Part shown: one piece after another, positions 35,104 to 44,324 of the stretch
How positions within the stretch are numbered: position 1 is the first letter of the stretch
Layout of the letters: each line of letters opens with the position of its first letter
Assembly (NCBI GenBank): GCA_910574915.1
Contig: CAJTCR010000006.1
Location: 62,001 to 126,000, forward strand
Length of the DNA: 64,000 bases
Direction: 5' to 3'
Origin: Eubacteriaceae bacterium
Lineage (GTDB): Bacteria > Bacillota > Clostridia > Lachnospirales > Lachnospiraceae
Program-made: the position numbers and the translations under genes
Notes under the pieces: model-generated
What the model was told of the DNA's origin: nothing
Seen by the model: only the letters and a program-made list of their open reading frames with translations
Database searches by the model: none

Positions 35104-35700
35104 TCATAAATATGAATGCGAAATAACACACTTCTCCCCACTTTTCAAAAAATAAAAGCAAATCCCCGTTACCTCAGCCGCTATCTGCACACTGATTTCC
35201 AACATCCTTCGGTTAAGCCGGTGGTACATCATCTTTTGCTCCCACGCAATTCCCTCAAGATATTCCCGTTCTCTGCCGGTCAGCAGAAAGAGCGTGCTGG
35301 CATCTTTGCCAGAGGAAAACACGTCTTGCATACCAAATGGGCAGGAAACATAAGAAGCTTCTTCGCCGTTTTGCAGAGTGCGTTCTGCAAGCAGGGGATA
35401 GAGCTTTTCTGGTAAATCCTTGTTTAAAATCACAGTTTGCAGCTCGTCGGATGCGGCTGGAAGCTCGTCGAGCAGAATGCCGCACTCTCGTAAGTGTCTG
35501 GTAACCGTATGCTGTACCTTGGCAAATGGCGTCGGATAGTTGAGCTGGCGAACGATCTGCGCAGTCGTAAATCCGGTATCGGCAAGGTGGCGGATGGCTC
35601 TGCCGCTTGCCGCATCGTATACAAAATCAGACAGGGCTTCTTGAAAATATTTGTTGGCTGGTTCTTTTTTCTTGTTCATTATCAGTCTGGTTGTCTCCAT
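35104..35700 (-). CDS. Helix-turn-helix protein of unknown role
   Basis: 198 residues from ATG 35700, or 191 from the ATG at 35679 that has GGAGAC in front. AIRHLADTGFTTAQIVRQLN resembles a helix-turn-helix, followed by YPTPFAKVQHTVTRHLRECG. The C-terminus has a further helical region (LTGREREYLEGIAWEQKMMY). It is convergent with the glycan operon. Likely a DNA-binding protein; target unknown. Confidence 0.6.
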   Translation of the reverse strand: METTRLIMNKKKEPANKYFQEALSDFVYDAASGRAIRHLADTGFTTAQIVRQLNYPTPFAKVQHTVTRHLRECGILLDELPAASDELQTVILNKDLPEKLYPLLAERTLQNGEEASYVSCPFGMQDVFSSGKDASTLFLLTGREREYLEGIAWEQKMMYHRLNRRMLEISVQIAAEVTGICFYFLKSGEKCVISHSYL

Positions 35701-35800
35701 ATTTATTTTAGTCTTTGTTTGCTGAACTTGGTATTGATAACTGTGAAATATATTATAACAGAAACGGCATATATTTACACGATGTAAAATGTGCTGCTAG

Positions 35801-36126
35801 AGCGAACAAATTTGAGTTACTTTGGTAAATTTTTATAAGAAGGGATGCCAGGAGAGAGGATGGGTACACTCTGGCGGCGTCCGTTCCAGAATGTTAAGAA
35901 TTGCTAGGTATCCTGCTGGTACGCTGTGGCTGTGTCCGGTCGCGGCACCTAATTCGCTGCCTGCTGGCAGCTAAAGGTGCCGCTTGGCTGCGCCCCTGGT
36001 TGTTTTGCAGAATACCAAGCAATTCTAAACATTCCTCCAAAGCCGCCGCCAGAGTGTACCCATCCTCTCTCCCGGCTGTTCTTCGCAAGTGCTGCCTAAC
36101 GAGCCCAATATGGTTTGTTCGCTGTA
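35801..36126. repeat. Long palindromic element L1 (about 325 bp, CTAG-flanked)
   Basis: CTAG (35797-35800), agcgaacaaa..., and ...tttgttcgctgta, CTAG (36127-36130). It is a large imperfect palindrome with a 27-bp perfect outer stem (arm core ggatgggtacactctggc) and a conserved centre in which gcggcacct pairs with aggtgccgc and gctgcc with ggcagc (here with minor changes). No open frame is credible. A MITE-like non-autonomous element. Confidence 0.8.
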
Positions 36127-36130
36127 CTAG

Positions 36131-36283
36131 AGCGTGTTTGAAAAATGCTTTCTGTGAGATGTGCTTCACAGTTTGTGGTGAATTTATCTGATTTGCGTTT
36201 TCCAAGGAACTATTTTGTACAAGTTCTTCATGTAAAACAACCTAGGATCTGTCATATCATATGGTTGATTTTGTTCATGGTAG
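36131..36283. repeat. Composite of a short-element left end and a second repeat
   Basis: agcgtgtttgaaaaatgc right after CTAG is the left end of the short family (as at 41781). It runs into a segment starting gatttgcgttttccaaggaa at 36190 that is repeated at 37352. It looks like two elements fused by deletion. Confidence 0.55.
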
Positions 36284-36606
36284 ACAAACCAAACCATATT
36301 GAGCTTATTTAGTAGCATTTACGGAGAGCAGCCGGGAAAGAGGATAGGCATCCCCTGGCAGCGGCTTTGTAAGAATGGTTAGAAGCCCTTCGTATTCTGC
36401 AAAATAACCAGGGGCGCAGCCAAGCGGCACCTTTAGCTGCCAGCAGGCAGCGAACTAGGTGCCGCGACCGGACACAGCCACAGCGTACCAGCAGGATACT
36501 TAGGGCTTCTTAGCATTCTGGAACGGACGCCGCCAGGGGATGCCTATCCTCTTTCCCAGCGTCCCTCCCTGCAAAAACGTACAAAAGCCATTTGAACTTG
36601 TTCGCT
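36284..36606. repeat. Long palindromic element L2, inverted relative to L1
   Basis: Same centre as L1 in reverse orientation, ending ttgttcgct before CTAG (36607-36610). Its outer stem arm core is ggataggcatcccctggc, matched perfectly by its own other arm but different from L1. Confidence 0.8.
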
Positions 36607-36694
36607 CTAGTACAGCATTGAATTTTACAGATAAATATGCTACCGTATCTACAAAGGTGTATCCGTCTTATAAAAAGGAGAAACAACAGGGCAA

Positions 36695-37198
36695 ATGAAA
36701 ACATTGTATATGATCGGCGGGACGATGGGCGTTGGAAAGACGACGGTCTGCCAGATTTTAAAAAAGAAACTGGATCAAAGCGTATTTTTGGATGGAGACT
36801 GGTGCTGGGATATGTATCCGTTTCAGGTGACAGCGGAAACAAAGAAAATGGTATTGGAAAATATTACATTTCTTTTAAACAGTTTTCTGCGTTGTAGTGC
36901 ATATAAAAACGTGATTTTCTGCTGGGTGATGCATGAGCAGCAGATTATAGAGGATCTGCTGGCTGGGCTCTCTCTGTCTGGATGCGAAGTGCGTATGATT
37001 TCTCTTGTCTGTACGAAAGAAGCGCTTATTAAAAGGCTGAAAAAGGATATCGCGGCTGGAATACGTACAGAGGATGCCCTGTTAAGGAGTATAGAGCGCC
37101 TGCCGCTGTATGAAAAGCTAAATACCGTAAAGGTGGATGTATCTGCATGGTCTGCGCAGCAGACAGCAGCATGGATTGAGGAAACAGGCAGGATCTAG
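36695..37198 (+). CDS. P-loop kinase-like protein
   Basis: 167 residues with AAGGAG upstream. Walker A is GGTMGVGKTTVCQIL near the N-terminus; DGDWCWDMYPF follows, as in shikimate-kinase-like or small nucleoside/antibiotic kinases. Substrate unknown. The gene stands alone between palindromic elements. Its stop TAG is part of the CTAG target of the element that begins at 37199. Confidence 0.75.
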   Translation: MKTLYMIGGTMGVGKTTVCQILKKKLDQSVFLDGDWCWDMYPFQVTAETKKMVLENITFLLNSFLRCSAYKNVIFCWVMHEQQIIEDLLAGLSLSGCEVRMISLVCTKEALIKRLKKDIAAGIRTEDALLRSIERLPLYEKLNTVKVDVSAWSAQQTAAWIEETGRI

Positions 37199-37333
37199 TA
37201 CTACAGAGAACAAGTTTGAGTTGCTTTGGTATATTTTTACAGAAAGGGACGCCGGGAGAGGGGATTGGCACACCTTGGCTGTTCTTCGTAAGTGCTGCCT
37301 AAACAAGCCAGATATGGTTTGGTAGCTGTAGTA
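37199..37333. repeat. Deleted long-family element L3
   Basis: tactacagagaacaagtttg at the left, then one outer-stem arm (core ggattggcacaccttggc), then directly the right-end sequence ending gtagctgtagta before CTAG 37334-37337. The centre and second arm are missing. Confidence 0.65.
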
Positions 37334-37337
37334 CTAG

Positions 37338-37471
37338 AGCGAACTTTATTTGATTTGCGTTTTCCAAGGAACTTTTTTGGACAGGTTCTCCATGTAAAAT
37401 AACCTAGAATACGTTATATCATATAGTTGATTTTGTTTATAGTAGACAATCAAATTTGAAAAGTTCACTGT
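37338..37471. repeat. Another CTAG-flanked palindromic element
   Basis: Starts agcgaactttatttgatttg after CTAG and ends aaaagttcact, so the ends are inverted repeats (AGYGAACTTT). The interior from 37352 matches 36190 onward. Confidence 0.6.
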
Positions 37472-37478
37472 AGTACTC

Positions 37479-37810
37479 AACGAACAAACCAAACCATATT
37501 GCGCTTGTTTCGTAGCACTTATGAAGAGCAGCCGGGAGAGAGGATGTGCCTCCCCTAGCGGCGGCTTTGGAAGAATGCTTAGAAGCCCTTGGTATTCTGC
37601 GGGTCAACCAGGGGCGCAGCCAAGCGGCACCTTTAGCTGCCAGTAGGCAGCGAACTAGGTGCCGCGACCGGACACAGCCACAGCGTAACAGCAGGATACT
37701 TAGGGCTTCTTAGCATTCTGGAACGGACGCCGCTAGGGGAGGCACATCCTCTCTCCCGGTGTCCCTTCCTAATAAAAATACACCAAAACAATTCAAATTT
37801 GTTCGCTGTA
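37479..37810. repeat. Long palindromic element L4, same orientation as L2
   Basis: Conserved centre as in L1 and L2. The outer stem has yet another core, ggatgtgcctcccctagc, perfectly complementary to its own second arm at about 37733-37752. Confidence 0.8.
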
Positions 37811-37851
37811 GTTAGTACGCCATTCAATCAGAAATCGGAGTCTGTGACTAG

Positions 37852-38009
37852 TACAGCATTGCAGAAATAACAGTGCATACAGCACCCGCTATTTCTGCCA
37901 TCACCGCGTTGTCGTCAGTCAACGATGCACCCGGCATCGCCTCCTTCCTCCGCCTTGCGCTGACAAAAATAACGTGCACTGTATGCACTGTTATTTCTGT
38001 AACGCTGTA
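37852..38009. repeat. Third-family palindromic element with CTAG target duplication
   Basis: 158 bp flanked by CTAG on both sides (37848-37851 and 38010-38013). Ends tacagc / gctgta, then cagaaataacagtgcataca pairs with its complement near the right end. It shares only the terminal TACAGC with the long family. Confidence 0.7.
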
Positions 38010-38045
38010 CTAGCTATAAACTTATTATACGAGGGGGAAAGTGCT

Positions 38046-38882
38046 ATGAAGGCAGGATTAGTATCGTGTTCCAATGGACAGCATCCGCAGCAGCAGGAAA
38101 AAATAAACCAGCTTATTAGGATTTTGGAAAAAATGGGCATGGAATGCGTGCAGGCGGAGCATTTATATGCCAGGGACGGCGTTTTTGGAGGTACGCCAAA
38201 GGAGCGGGCGCAGGATCTGATGGCATTTTATAATGACGGCAGTATTCATGCGATCTATGATGTTTCGGGCGGAGATATTGCAAATGAAGTGCTCGGCTAT
38301 CTGGATTATGGGAAGATTGCGGACGCGGACAAGATGTTTTGGGGATACAGTGATCTGACCACGGTAATTAACGCTATTTATGCAAAAACGGGAAAAGCAT
38401 CCGTGCTGTACCAGGTGAAGCATCTGGCAGAGGATCATGCAAAATTGAGGCAGGAGTGCTTTCAAAGCGCTGTTTTTGGCGGCGGGACAGACTTGTTTCA
38501 GATTTCGTATCAATTTTTGCAGGGCGAAAGCATGGAAGGGGTGGTTGTAGGCGGAAATATCCGCTGTCTGTTAAAGCTGGCAGGTACGCCGTATTTTCCA
38601 GATATGCGGGGCAAAATCCTGCTTTTGGAGTCGCTTGGCAGCAGTGCGGCACAGGCTGCGGCACAAATCTGCCAGTTAGGGCAGATGGGTGTCTTTGATG
38701 TGGTATCTGGTGTTTTGCTTGGGACGTTTACGAAGCTGGAGCAGTCAGAAGGCGAGATGGCTCCGTATAAACTGCTGACGCGGCATATTCATACAGATAT
38801 TCCAGTGGCACGGACGCCGCAGGTGGGGCACAGCGCGGATGCAAAGGCAGTCTTGATCGGAGGGTTCTTGCAGCTTGGCTAA
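38046..38882 (+). CDS. LD-carboxypeptidase / MccF-like S66 peptidase
   Basis: 278 residues from ATG 38046. Ser nucleophile in FWGYSDLTTVINAIY, Glu in ILLLESLGSSAAQ and His in RTPQVGHSADAKAVL reproduce the Ser-Glu-His triad of family S66. Members trim the L,D bond of murein tetrapeptides or hydrolyse microcin C-like acyl-adenylates. With no signal peptide it is cytoplasmic, fitting peptidoglycan recycling or self-immunity. Confidence 0.9.
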   Translation: MKAGLVSCSNGQHPQQQEKINQLIRILEKMGMECVQAEHLYARDGVFGGTPKERAQDLMAFYNDGSIHAIYDVSGGDIANEVLGYLDYGKIADADKMFWGYSDLTTVINAIYAKTGKASVLYQVKHLAEDHAKLRQECFQSAVFGGGTDLFQISYQFLQGESMEGVVVGGNIRCLLKLAGTPYFPDMRGKILLLESLGSSAAQAAAQICQLGQMGVFDVVSGVLLGTFTKLEQSEGEMAPYKLLTRHIHTDIPVARTPQVGHSADAKAVLIGGFLQLG

Positions 38883-38958
38883 AAACAAGCTGCCTGGTAT
38901 GAAAAAAGCAGCAGGGAAAAGGAGCAGAGAAGAGGATCAAAGAAAAGGAGTGTTCAAT

Positions 38959-39578
38959 ATGGATGTACAAGCACTGTTGCAGGCACCGGAATATGATTTT
39001 ATCAGAAAAAACGAGCGCCTGGGAGAGCGGAGATACCGTAATCTACGGTTTTAACAAAATGGTCAGGCTGCTGCTGGAATGCAATCCAAATGCCTGCGAG
39101 ATGCTCGGCATGGAGGAGGACAGTATTTGATCGTTTCCCCGCTTGGCAGGGAATTGCTTGCGCGTCAAAATATCTTTTTGTCGAAAAAGGCGATCCGCTC
39201 TTTTGGCGGTTATGCGCAGGCGCACCTGGCAGCATCCGGCTTTATATTGACAAGTCTGAGCATCCAAAGCTGGATACGGAGATTTTTGTAGATGCACAGT
39301 ATGAGCATTATCCGCTGCGGGAATATGTAAAGCAGTGTGAGGTGATGCATACGGTTGTGCGGGATTATGACAAGATCGGAAAACGCAATCATAAAAAAGA
39401 CCGCAATCATCTGAATAAACACGCGATGCACTTAGTCAGGCTGCTTATGACGGCAATCTGCCTGCTGGAAGAAGGGGTGATAAGGACACGCCAGACAGAA
39501 GGCATACCGCTATACAGTGACGGGTGCAAAAGCGGATTTCCTTGTTTAGTTATTGAAAATTCCTCTCAAATATGTTAA
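38959..39578 (+). pseudogene. Decayed nucleotidyltransferase (COG3541-like) pseudogene
   Basis: Pieces of one protein lie in different frames: MDVQALLQAPEYDFIRKNER, then YGFNKMVRLLLECNPNACEM, then LIVSPLGRELLARQNIFLSK, then a C-terminal part with YDKIGKRNHKKDRNHLNKHA. The catalytic part expected after the first piece is deleted and at least two frameshifts follow. The order fits predicted nucleotidyltransferases of the DNA polymerase beta superfamily. Confidence 0.75.
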
Positions 39579-39581
39579 AAT
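39553..39581 (+). promoter_or_regulatory. Promoter of the chemotaxis receptor gene
   Basis: TTGAAA (39553-39558), 17-bp spacer, TAAAAT (39576-39581), 60 bp before the start codon. Confidence 0.65.
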
Positions 39582-39641
39582 TTTTTCGGTTTCAGAAATA
39601 AACATTGACAGCAAATTGCGACAGAGAGGTATCAAGGATCT

Positions 39642-41672
39642 ATGAAACAAATTATGAAAAATCGAAAGCTTGCATCCAGAATCAGTATTCTTACGACAGC
39701 AATTACGTTAGCTGGAATGCTGCTGCTGTGGACAATCATTGCGTTTAGTACAGAGTCAATGGTCAGGGACGATATTACAAACCAGATGTCAAATGCAGTC
39801 GAGTCAAGAGCGGTGATTATTGATGATTATGTAACTTCTGCGGAAGAATACCTGACAGCATTTGCCATTGGCAGCGAAATACGGGACGTTTTAGAACATC
39901 CAGACGACCCCGGGGTGCTTTCAAAGGCAAGAAAGTATACGGTAGATTTTGCAGCGGTAAAAGGGATTTTTGAAGGGCTTTATATTGCAACCCCCGATAC
40001 TTATGTGCTGACACATACGCAGGAAGAAGCGATTGGAATTACGACTAGAGAAGGGGAATCGCTGAAAACATTTCAGCAGACGATTCTTGCTGCCAAAGAG
40101 ATGACCAATTTGGGCATTATGCAGTCGCCAGGAACAGGAAATATGGTAATCTCCATGTATTACCCGGTTTATGACGGGGAGGAGTGTATAGGATATGTAG
40201 GCGCCGGAGTCTACGCTGACCGTCTGATGGACGCGCTTTTAGATCTGGAGCTGAAAAGCCTGCCAGACAGCAGGTATGTATTTATCAATGCGCAGACAGG
40301 CGTATATCTGTATCATGAGGATGACGCGCTGCTGAATACAGAAGTAAAAGACACCGGGCATCTGGAAATTATCAACGAGATTCAAAAAGAAGGCGATACC
40401 GGGACTAGACTTCATACATACAGTGATGAAAACGGCAGGAAGCAGCTTGCCGTATATAAATATTTAGACAACCGCGGATGGATCTTTATGGTGCAGGCAA
40501 ATTCTTCGGAAGTTTATGCGTCTGCTGTGAAAGTCCGCTTTTTAATGGGGGCGGCATGTGCAGCGGTTGCAGCGGTGATTGTGTTTGTCACGCTTGCCAT
40601 TTTAAGCAGGACGGGAAAGGAGCTTATGGTCGTGGAAAAGGCGATTGCAGGACTCAGTGAGTTTGACCTTTCCGCGGACGAAGGGCTTGAGCGGTTTTAT
40701 GGCAGAAAAGACGAGATCGGCATGATTGCGGAAGCCGCGCACAATGTATGCAGCCATCTTAAAGCTGCAATGGAAGATATTGAGCGGATTTTAAGTGAAA
40801 TAGCAGAAGGAAACCTTGCTGTTGATGTACACAGAAATGAAAGCTATTATATCGGCGGCTTGAAAATGCTGACGGTCAGCTTGCAGGCGATCCAGGAAAA
40901 GCTGACAAAGGTGCTGACAGAAATCTCCTACGTATCCCACAATGTCAGTGAAGAAGCCGGGCAGGTATCTACCCGGGCGGAATCGCTGTCACAGGGAGCA
41001 GAAGAACAGACGCTGGCAGTACAGGCGCTTGGCGGCGCTGTCAGCAATATTGAGCGGCAGGCAGACGCGACAGCGAGCTTTGCGCACCTTGCCAGGAAAG
41101 AGAATGTACAGACCCACCAGAGAATCGAAACGTGCAGCAAGGATATGCTGGATTTAATGAGCGCCATGCAGACGATCGATGAAAAGTCCAAAGAGATTAT
41201 CAAGGTTGTAAAATCGATTGAAGATATTGCTGCACAGACAAATATCCTGTCTTTAAACGCGGCGATCGAAGCGTCCCGCGCCGGGGAATTAGGCAGAGGC
41301 TTTGCCATCGTAGCGGAAGAGGTACGCACACTTGCCGGACAGTCGGCAGAAGCGGCAAGAAGCACGGCGCTTTTGATCGGAGAGACTGTTTCAGCCGTAG
41401 AGATGGGCAGCCATATTTCAAACCTGACAGACCAGGCTTTGCAGGAAGTCGTGGCAAGCGAGCAGAAAGTATCGGATGCGGTTGCGTCGATCTTTGAAGC
41501 CGCAAACGGACAATCTGACGCGGTAGAGCGGATCTCGCAGGAGCTTGCGCGTATTTCCAATGTCGTGCAGAGCAACGGGGATGTCGTAAAGGATTCGGCT
41601 GCGGTCAGCGAAAAGATGTCTGAGCAGGCGGCGATGCTGAAAAACCAGGTATCAAAATTTCAGTTTTCTTAG
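39642..41672 (+). CDS. Methyl-accepting chemotaxis protein with Cache sensor
   Basis: 676 residues. N-terminal membrane helix ([20 protein letters not shown]), double-Cache type extracellular domain to about residue 295, second helix ([20 protein letters not shown]), HAMP-like linker, then the cytoplasmic signalling domain with the hairpin tip [20 protein letters not shown]. It senses a small ligand outside and controls CheA. Implies chemotaxis, although no flagellar gene is in the window. Its stop TAG forms part of the TTAG abutting palindromic element L5. Confidence 0.95.
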   Translation: MKQIMKNRKLASRISILTTAITLAGMLLLWTIIAFSTESMVRDDITNQMSNAVESRAVIIDDYVTSAEEYLTAFAIGSEIRDVLEHPDDPGVLSKARKYTVDFAAVKGIFEGLYIATPDTYVLTHTQEEAIGITTREGESLKTFQQTILAAKEMTNLGIMQSPGTGNMVISMYYPVYDGEECIGYVGAGVYADRLMDALLDLELKSLPDSRYVFINAQTGVYLYHEDDALLNTEVKDTGHLEIINEIQKEGDTGTRLHTYSDENGRKQLAVYKYLDNRGWIFMVQANSSEVYASAVKVRFLMGAACAAVAAVIVFVTLAILSRTGKELMVVEKAIAGLSEFDLSADEGLERFYGRKDEIGMIAEAAHNVCSHLKAAMEDIERILSEIAEGNLAVDVHRNESYYIGGLKMLTVSLQAIQEKLTKVLTEISYVSHNVSEEAGQVSTRAESLSQGAEEQTLAVQALGGAVSNIERQADATASFAHLARKENVQTHQRIETCSKDMLDLMSAMQTIDEKSKEIIKVVKSIEDIAAQTNILSLNAAIEASRAGELGRGFAIVAEEVRTLAGQSAEAARSTALLIGETVSAVEMGSHISNLTDQALQEVVASEQKVSDAVASIFEAANGQSDAVERISQELARISNVVQSNGDVVKDSAAVSEKMSEQAAMLKNQVSKFQFS

Positions 41673-42163
41673 AGTGAACAAATTTGAGTTGTTTTGGTAT
41701 ATTCTTATTAGGAAGGGACGCCGGGAGAAAGGATGGGTACACTCTGGCGGCGTCCGTTCCAGAATGTTAAGAATTGCTAGAGCGTGTTTGAAAAATGCTT
41801 TCTGTGAGATGTGCTTCACAGTTTGTGGAGAATTTATCCCAAATTCAGGAGTCATAGCGGGCTATGTTGACTAAATTTGGGATAAATTCTCCGCAAAGTG
41901 GGGAGTGCAGATCACGGGAATGATTTTTCAAACACGCTCTAGGTATCCTGCTGCTACGCCCTGGCTGTGTACGGTCGCGGCACCTAGTTCGCTGCCTGCT
42001 GGCAGCTAAAGGTGCCGCTTGGCTGCGCCCCTGGTTGCCCCGCAGAATACCAAGCAATTCTAAACATTCTTCCAAAGCCGCCGCCAGAGTGTACCCATCC
42101 TCTCTCCCGGCTGCTTTTCGTAAGTGCTACTAAACAAGCTCAATATAGTTTGCTTTGTTCACT
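41673..42163. repeat. Long palindromic element L5, interrupted by a nested element
   Basis: Begins agtgaacaaatttgag directly after TTAG (the MCP stop). The arm core ggatgggtacactctggc equals L1. The 158-bp element 41781-41938 is inserted at the CTAG that is single in L1. Right end ...tttgttcact; no target duplication is visible on that side. Confidence 0.75.
41781..41938. mobile_element. Short palindromic element (158 bp) nested in L5, with CTAG target duplication
   Basis: agcgtgtttgaaaaat... and ...atttttcaaacacgct form inverted ends; ggagaatttatcccaaat is also paired inside, so it folds into one long hairpin. CTAG at 41777-41780 and 41939-41942 is the duplicated target: the uninterrupted site is gctaggtatcc in L1. 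Too short to code for a transposase. Confidence 0.82.
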
Positions 42164-42427
42164 CCGCATTTCTCAAGTCAAACGAATGGATTGTGTGGTT
42201 CATGCCAGTGTCAGGCAAACTTTTCAAATTTATCTAGTCCCAGCTTGTCAGATGATGATGGACTTTTTCTTATGGAATGACATATTTACACTGCTGATTA
42301 TTCAAATAGGTAGCATGGCAGAGTACAATGAGGGAATGAAGAAATTGAATGAAAATGCAATAGAAATGTGAAAGTGATTGTGGTATTCTGCTAGTGGTAC
42401 AAATTGGTATATGAGGAGAAGGGTAAT
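42164..42427. other. Short interval before the hydrolase gene
   Basis: 264 bp. A short open stretch ends with NENAIEM before 42371, possibly the tail of a lost gene, but it cannot be assigned. The GAGGAGAAGG ribosome site of the hydrolase is at the right. Confidence 0.3.
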
Positions 42428-43168
42428 ATGAATTTCTTATGCTTTGGAGATAAAAACAAGAAGTCAATACTATTTATACATGGAATGGCTTCCACGGCAA
42501 TGCTTTGCTATGAACCAATTTTAAAACAGTTGTCAGACTATTTTGTGATATTGGCGGAAGTAGATGGTCACAGTGAGAGAACAGGTGAACTTGTTAGCCT
42601 TGAGAAAGACTGTAATGAGATAGAAGATTATATTATGAATAATTTATCGGGTAATTTGTATTGTCTATCAGGCTTTTCTATGGGAGCAACAATGGTTGTC
42701 AAGATTATAGGCAGAGGCAATGTTAATGTTGCTAAAACACATTTAGAGGCGGCATTTTTAACAAAGATGGGATTATTGACGAAACCATATGAATATATCT
42801 TCTGCAAAGCGATAAAACGGATTCAAAGCGGAAAAGCAATTCCTAAATTTATGATGGATGCTGTTATGGGCAAAGACAACAACAGTATTATAGAAATGCT
42901 TTATCCTAACATTACGTCAATTACTATAAAAAACGCATGTGAATTTGTGTATAGCTACAATGTCCCTAAAAATATAAAAAATTACAAGGGAGCTGTTCTG
43001 TTTTGGCGAGGTTCAAATGAGCAATATCCAAGGAAAAGTGTTACATTATTAAAAAAATATCTACCTGCTATCATAGATGTAGAGATTGAACATATGGGAC
43101 ATGGGCAATATTTACACGAACATAGTGATGAATATGCAAGTAAGCTGATTGAATATCTGCAAAGTTGA
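42428..43168 (+). CDS. Alpha/beta hydrolase
   Basis: 246 residues from ATG 42428 behind GAGGAGAAGG. Oxyanion-hole region LFIHGMASTAM, nucleophile elbow LSGFSMGATMVV (Ser), Asp-region unclear, catalytic His in VEIEHMGHGQYL. AT-rich and flanked by palindromic elements, so perhaps acquired. Substrate not predictable. Confidence 0.8.
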   Translation: MNFLCFGDKNKKSILFIHGMASTAMLCYEPILKQLSDYFVILAEVDGHSERTGELVSLEKDCNEIEDYIMNNLSGNLYCLSGFSMGATMVVKIIGRGNVNVAKTHLEAAFLTKMGLLTKPYEYIFCKAIKRIQSGKAIPKFMMDAVMGKDNNSIIEMLYPNITSITIKNACEFVYSYNVPKNIKNYKGAVLFWRGSNEQYPRKSVTLLKKYLPAIIDVEIEHMGHGQYLHEHSDEYASKLIEYLQS

Positions 43169-43286
43169 TACAATTTCCAGTCTATTTAAGTAACTATCAC
43201 AATCACAACTGAATAAGCAACACAGCGTCAGAGTGTATAGAAACAGTTGAAGGGTGCCCTTTATTTGCGAAGCAAACACGCTCTAG

Positions 43287-43608
43287 TACTACAGCGAACA
43301 AACCAAACCATATCAAGCTATGCTTAGTAGCACATACGAAGAGCAGCCGGGAGAGGGGTTTGGCACGCCTTGGCAGCGGCTTTGGAAGAATGATTATAAG
43401 CCCTTAGTATTCTGCAAAACAACCAGGGGCGCAGCCAAGCGGCACCTTTAGCTGCCAGAAGGCAGCGAACTAGGTGCCGCGACCGGACACAGCCACAGCG
43501 TACCAGCAGAATGCTTAGGGCTTCTTAGCATTCTGGAACGGACGCAGCCAGGGCGTGCCAAGCCCCTCTCCTGGCGTCCCTTCCTGTAAATATTTACCAA
43601 AGCAATTA
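43287..43608. repeat. Long palindromic element L6, right end lost
   Basis: After CTAG (43283-43286) comes tactacagcgaacaaacc, then the same centre as L2 and L4. Outer stem arm ggtttggcacgccttggc pairs with an arm reading ggcttggcacgccctggc in the same sense, so the two differences are G-U compatible. The last bases run into the terminator at 43609. Just before it, caaacacgct at 43273-43282 is a leftover right end of the short family. Confidence 0.75.
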
Positions 43609-43652
43609 AAAAAAGCGCTGTAGAAACCCTGTGGCTTCTACAGCGCTTTTTT
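43609..43652. terminator. Strong intrinsic terminator
   Basis: A 17-bp perfect stem (aaaaaagcgctgtagaa / ttctacagcgctttttt) with a 10-nt loop, placed 6 bp after the stop of the minus-strand YczE-like gene; A and T runs on both sides make it usable from either strand. Confidence 0.92.
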
Positions 43653-43658
43653 ATGAAT

Positions 43659-44291
43659 TTAGTGATGCTCTGGTTTTTGATCCCCATATAAAAACGGTTC
43701 CGACACATGCGTATTAAACCACTGTACGACGGGCCCCATAAACAAAGCGGTAATGACAGTACCAACCCCAATCGTGACATGGCATACAAAACCGACGATT
43801 ACGCAGATCGAATCACTGATAATCCGGCAGATTTTAAATGCTGTCAGCTTGTATTTGTAAGCGGCGATCAGGGAGACTGCATCGTAGGCAGACACGCCAA
43901 GATCGGCAGTAAAATAGATCGAGGCTGCAAAACAGGTGCCAAAGATGCCAAACAGCATCATAGCAATGCGTACCGGCATGGACGGCTCTGGAAACAAACG
44001 GTCTAGCAGACGGTACATAAAGTCCGCCGCTGTGCCTGTAAAAAACAGGTTGATGATCGTTGCGATCCCGATATAGTGCCGCTCTACAAAGAATACGGCG
44101 ACTAACAGCGCTCCGGTTACGATTAAGTAAAAAACACTGTAGGTAGAATGGAAAACATTGGCGATCCCTGTCACAAAGCAGGTAAAGGGGTCAGCGCCCA
44201 GGTTTGCTTTTTGAAATGAGCCGATACACAGCCCGGTGACGATTACGCCAAAAAATGCCATTGCGATTCGTTTCCATTTTTGCGGTGTCAT
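43659..44291 (-). CDS. YczE/YyaS/YitT-like membrane protein
   Basis: 210 residues with GAAAGGAAG upstream. Five or so membrane helices; VTGLCIGSFQKANLGADPFT and ADLGVSAYDAVSLIAA are the paired GxxPxD-like loops of the YczE family. Function unknown; in other Firmicutes family members are near surfactin or transport genes. It sits 33 bp behind the alpha-galactosidase, so both may be one transcript. Confidence 0.8.
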   Translation of the reverse strand: MTPQKWKRIAMAFFGVIVTGLCIGSFQKANLGADPFTCFVTGIANVFHSTYSVFYLIVTGALLVAVFFVERHYIGIATIINLFFTGTAADFMYRLLDRLFPEPSMPVRIAMMLFGIFGTCFAASIYFTADLGVSAYDAVSLIAAYKYKLTAFKICRIISDSICVIVGFVCHVTIGVGTVITALFMGPVVQWFNTHVSEPFLYGDQKPEHH

Positions 44292-44324
44292 GTTGTTTGT
44301 ACGCTTCCTTTCGATTCATTTTCA

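Larger units (their letters stand above)
35701..36694. other. 1-kb gap filled by palindromic elements
   Basis: Apart from 35701-35796 and 36611-36694 (upstream region of the kinase gene), the whole interval is repeats L1, the composite and L2. Reading frames inside are not genes. Confidence 0.7.
37199..38045. other. Gap filled by four palindromic elements
   Basis: Interval between the kinase and the S66 peptidase genes, made of elements L3, the 37338 element, L4 and the 37852 element. No gene. The ribosome site of the next gene (GAGGGGGAAA) is at the right edge. Confidence 0.65.

Noticed and set aside
35894..36205. Open frames across the palindromic elements (also 37633-37827, 41652-42075, 43448-43620)
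   Set aside because: They follow the repeated GC-rich palindrome, have no ribosome sites and change with each copy.
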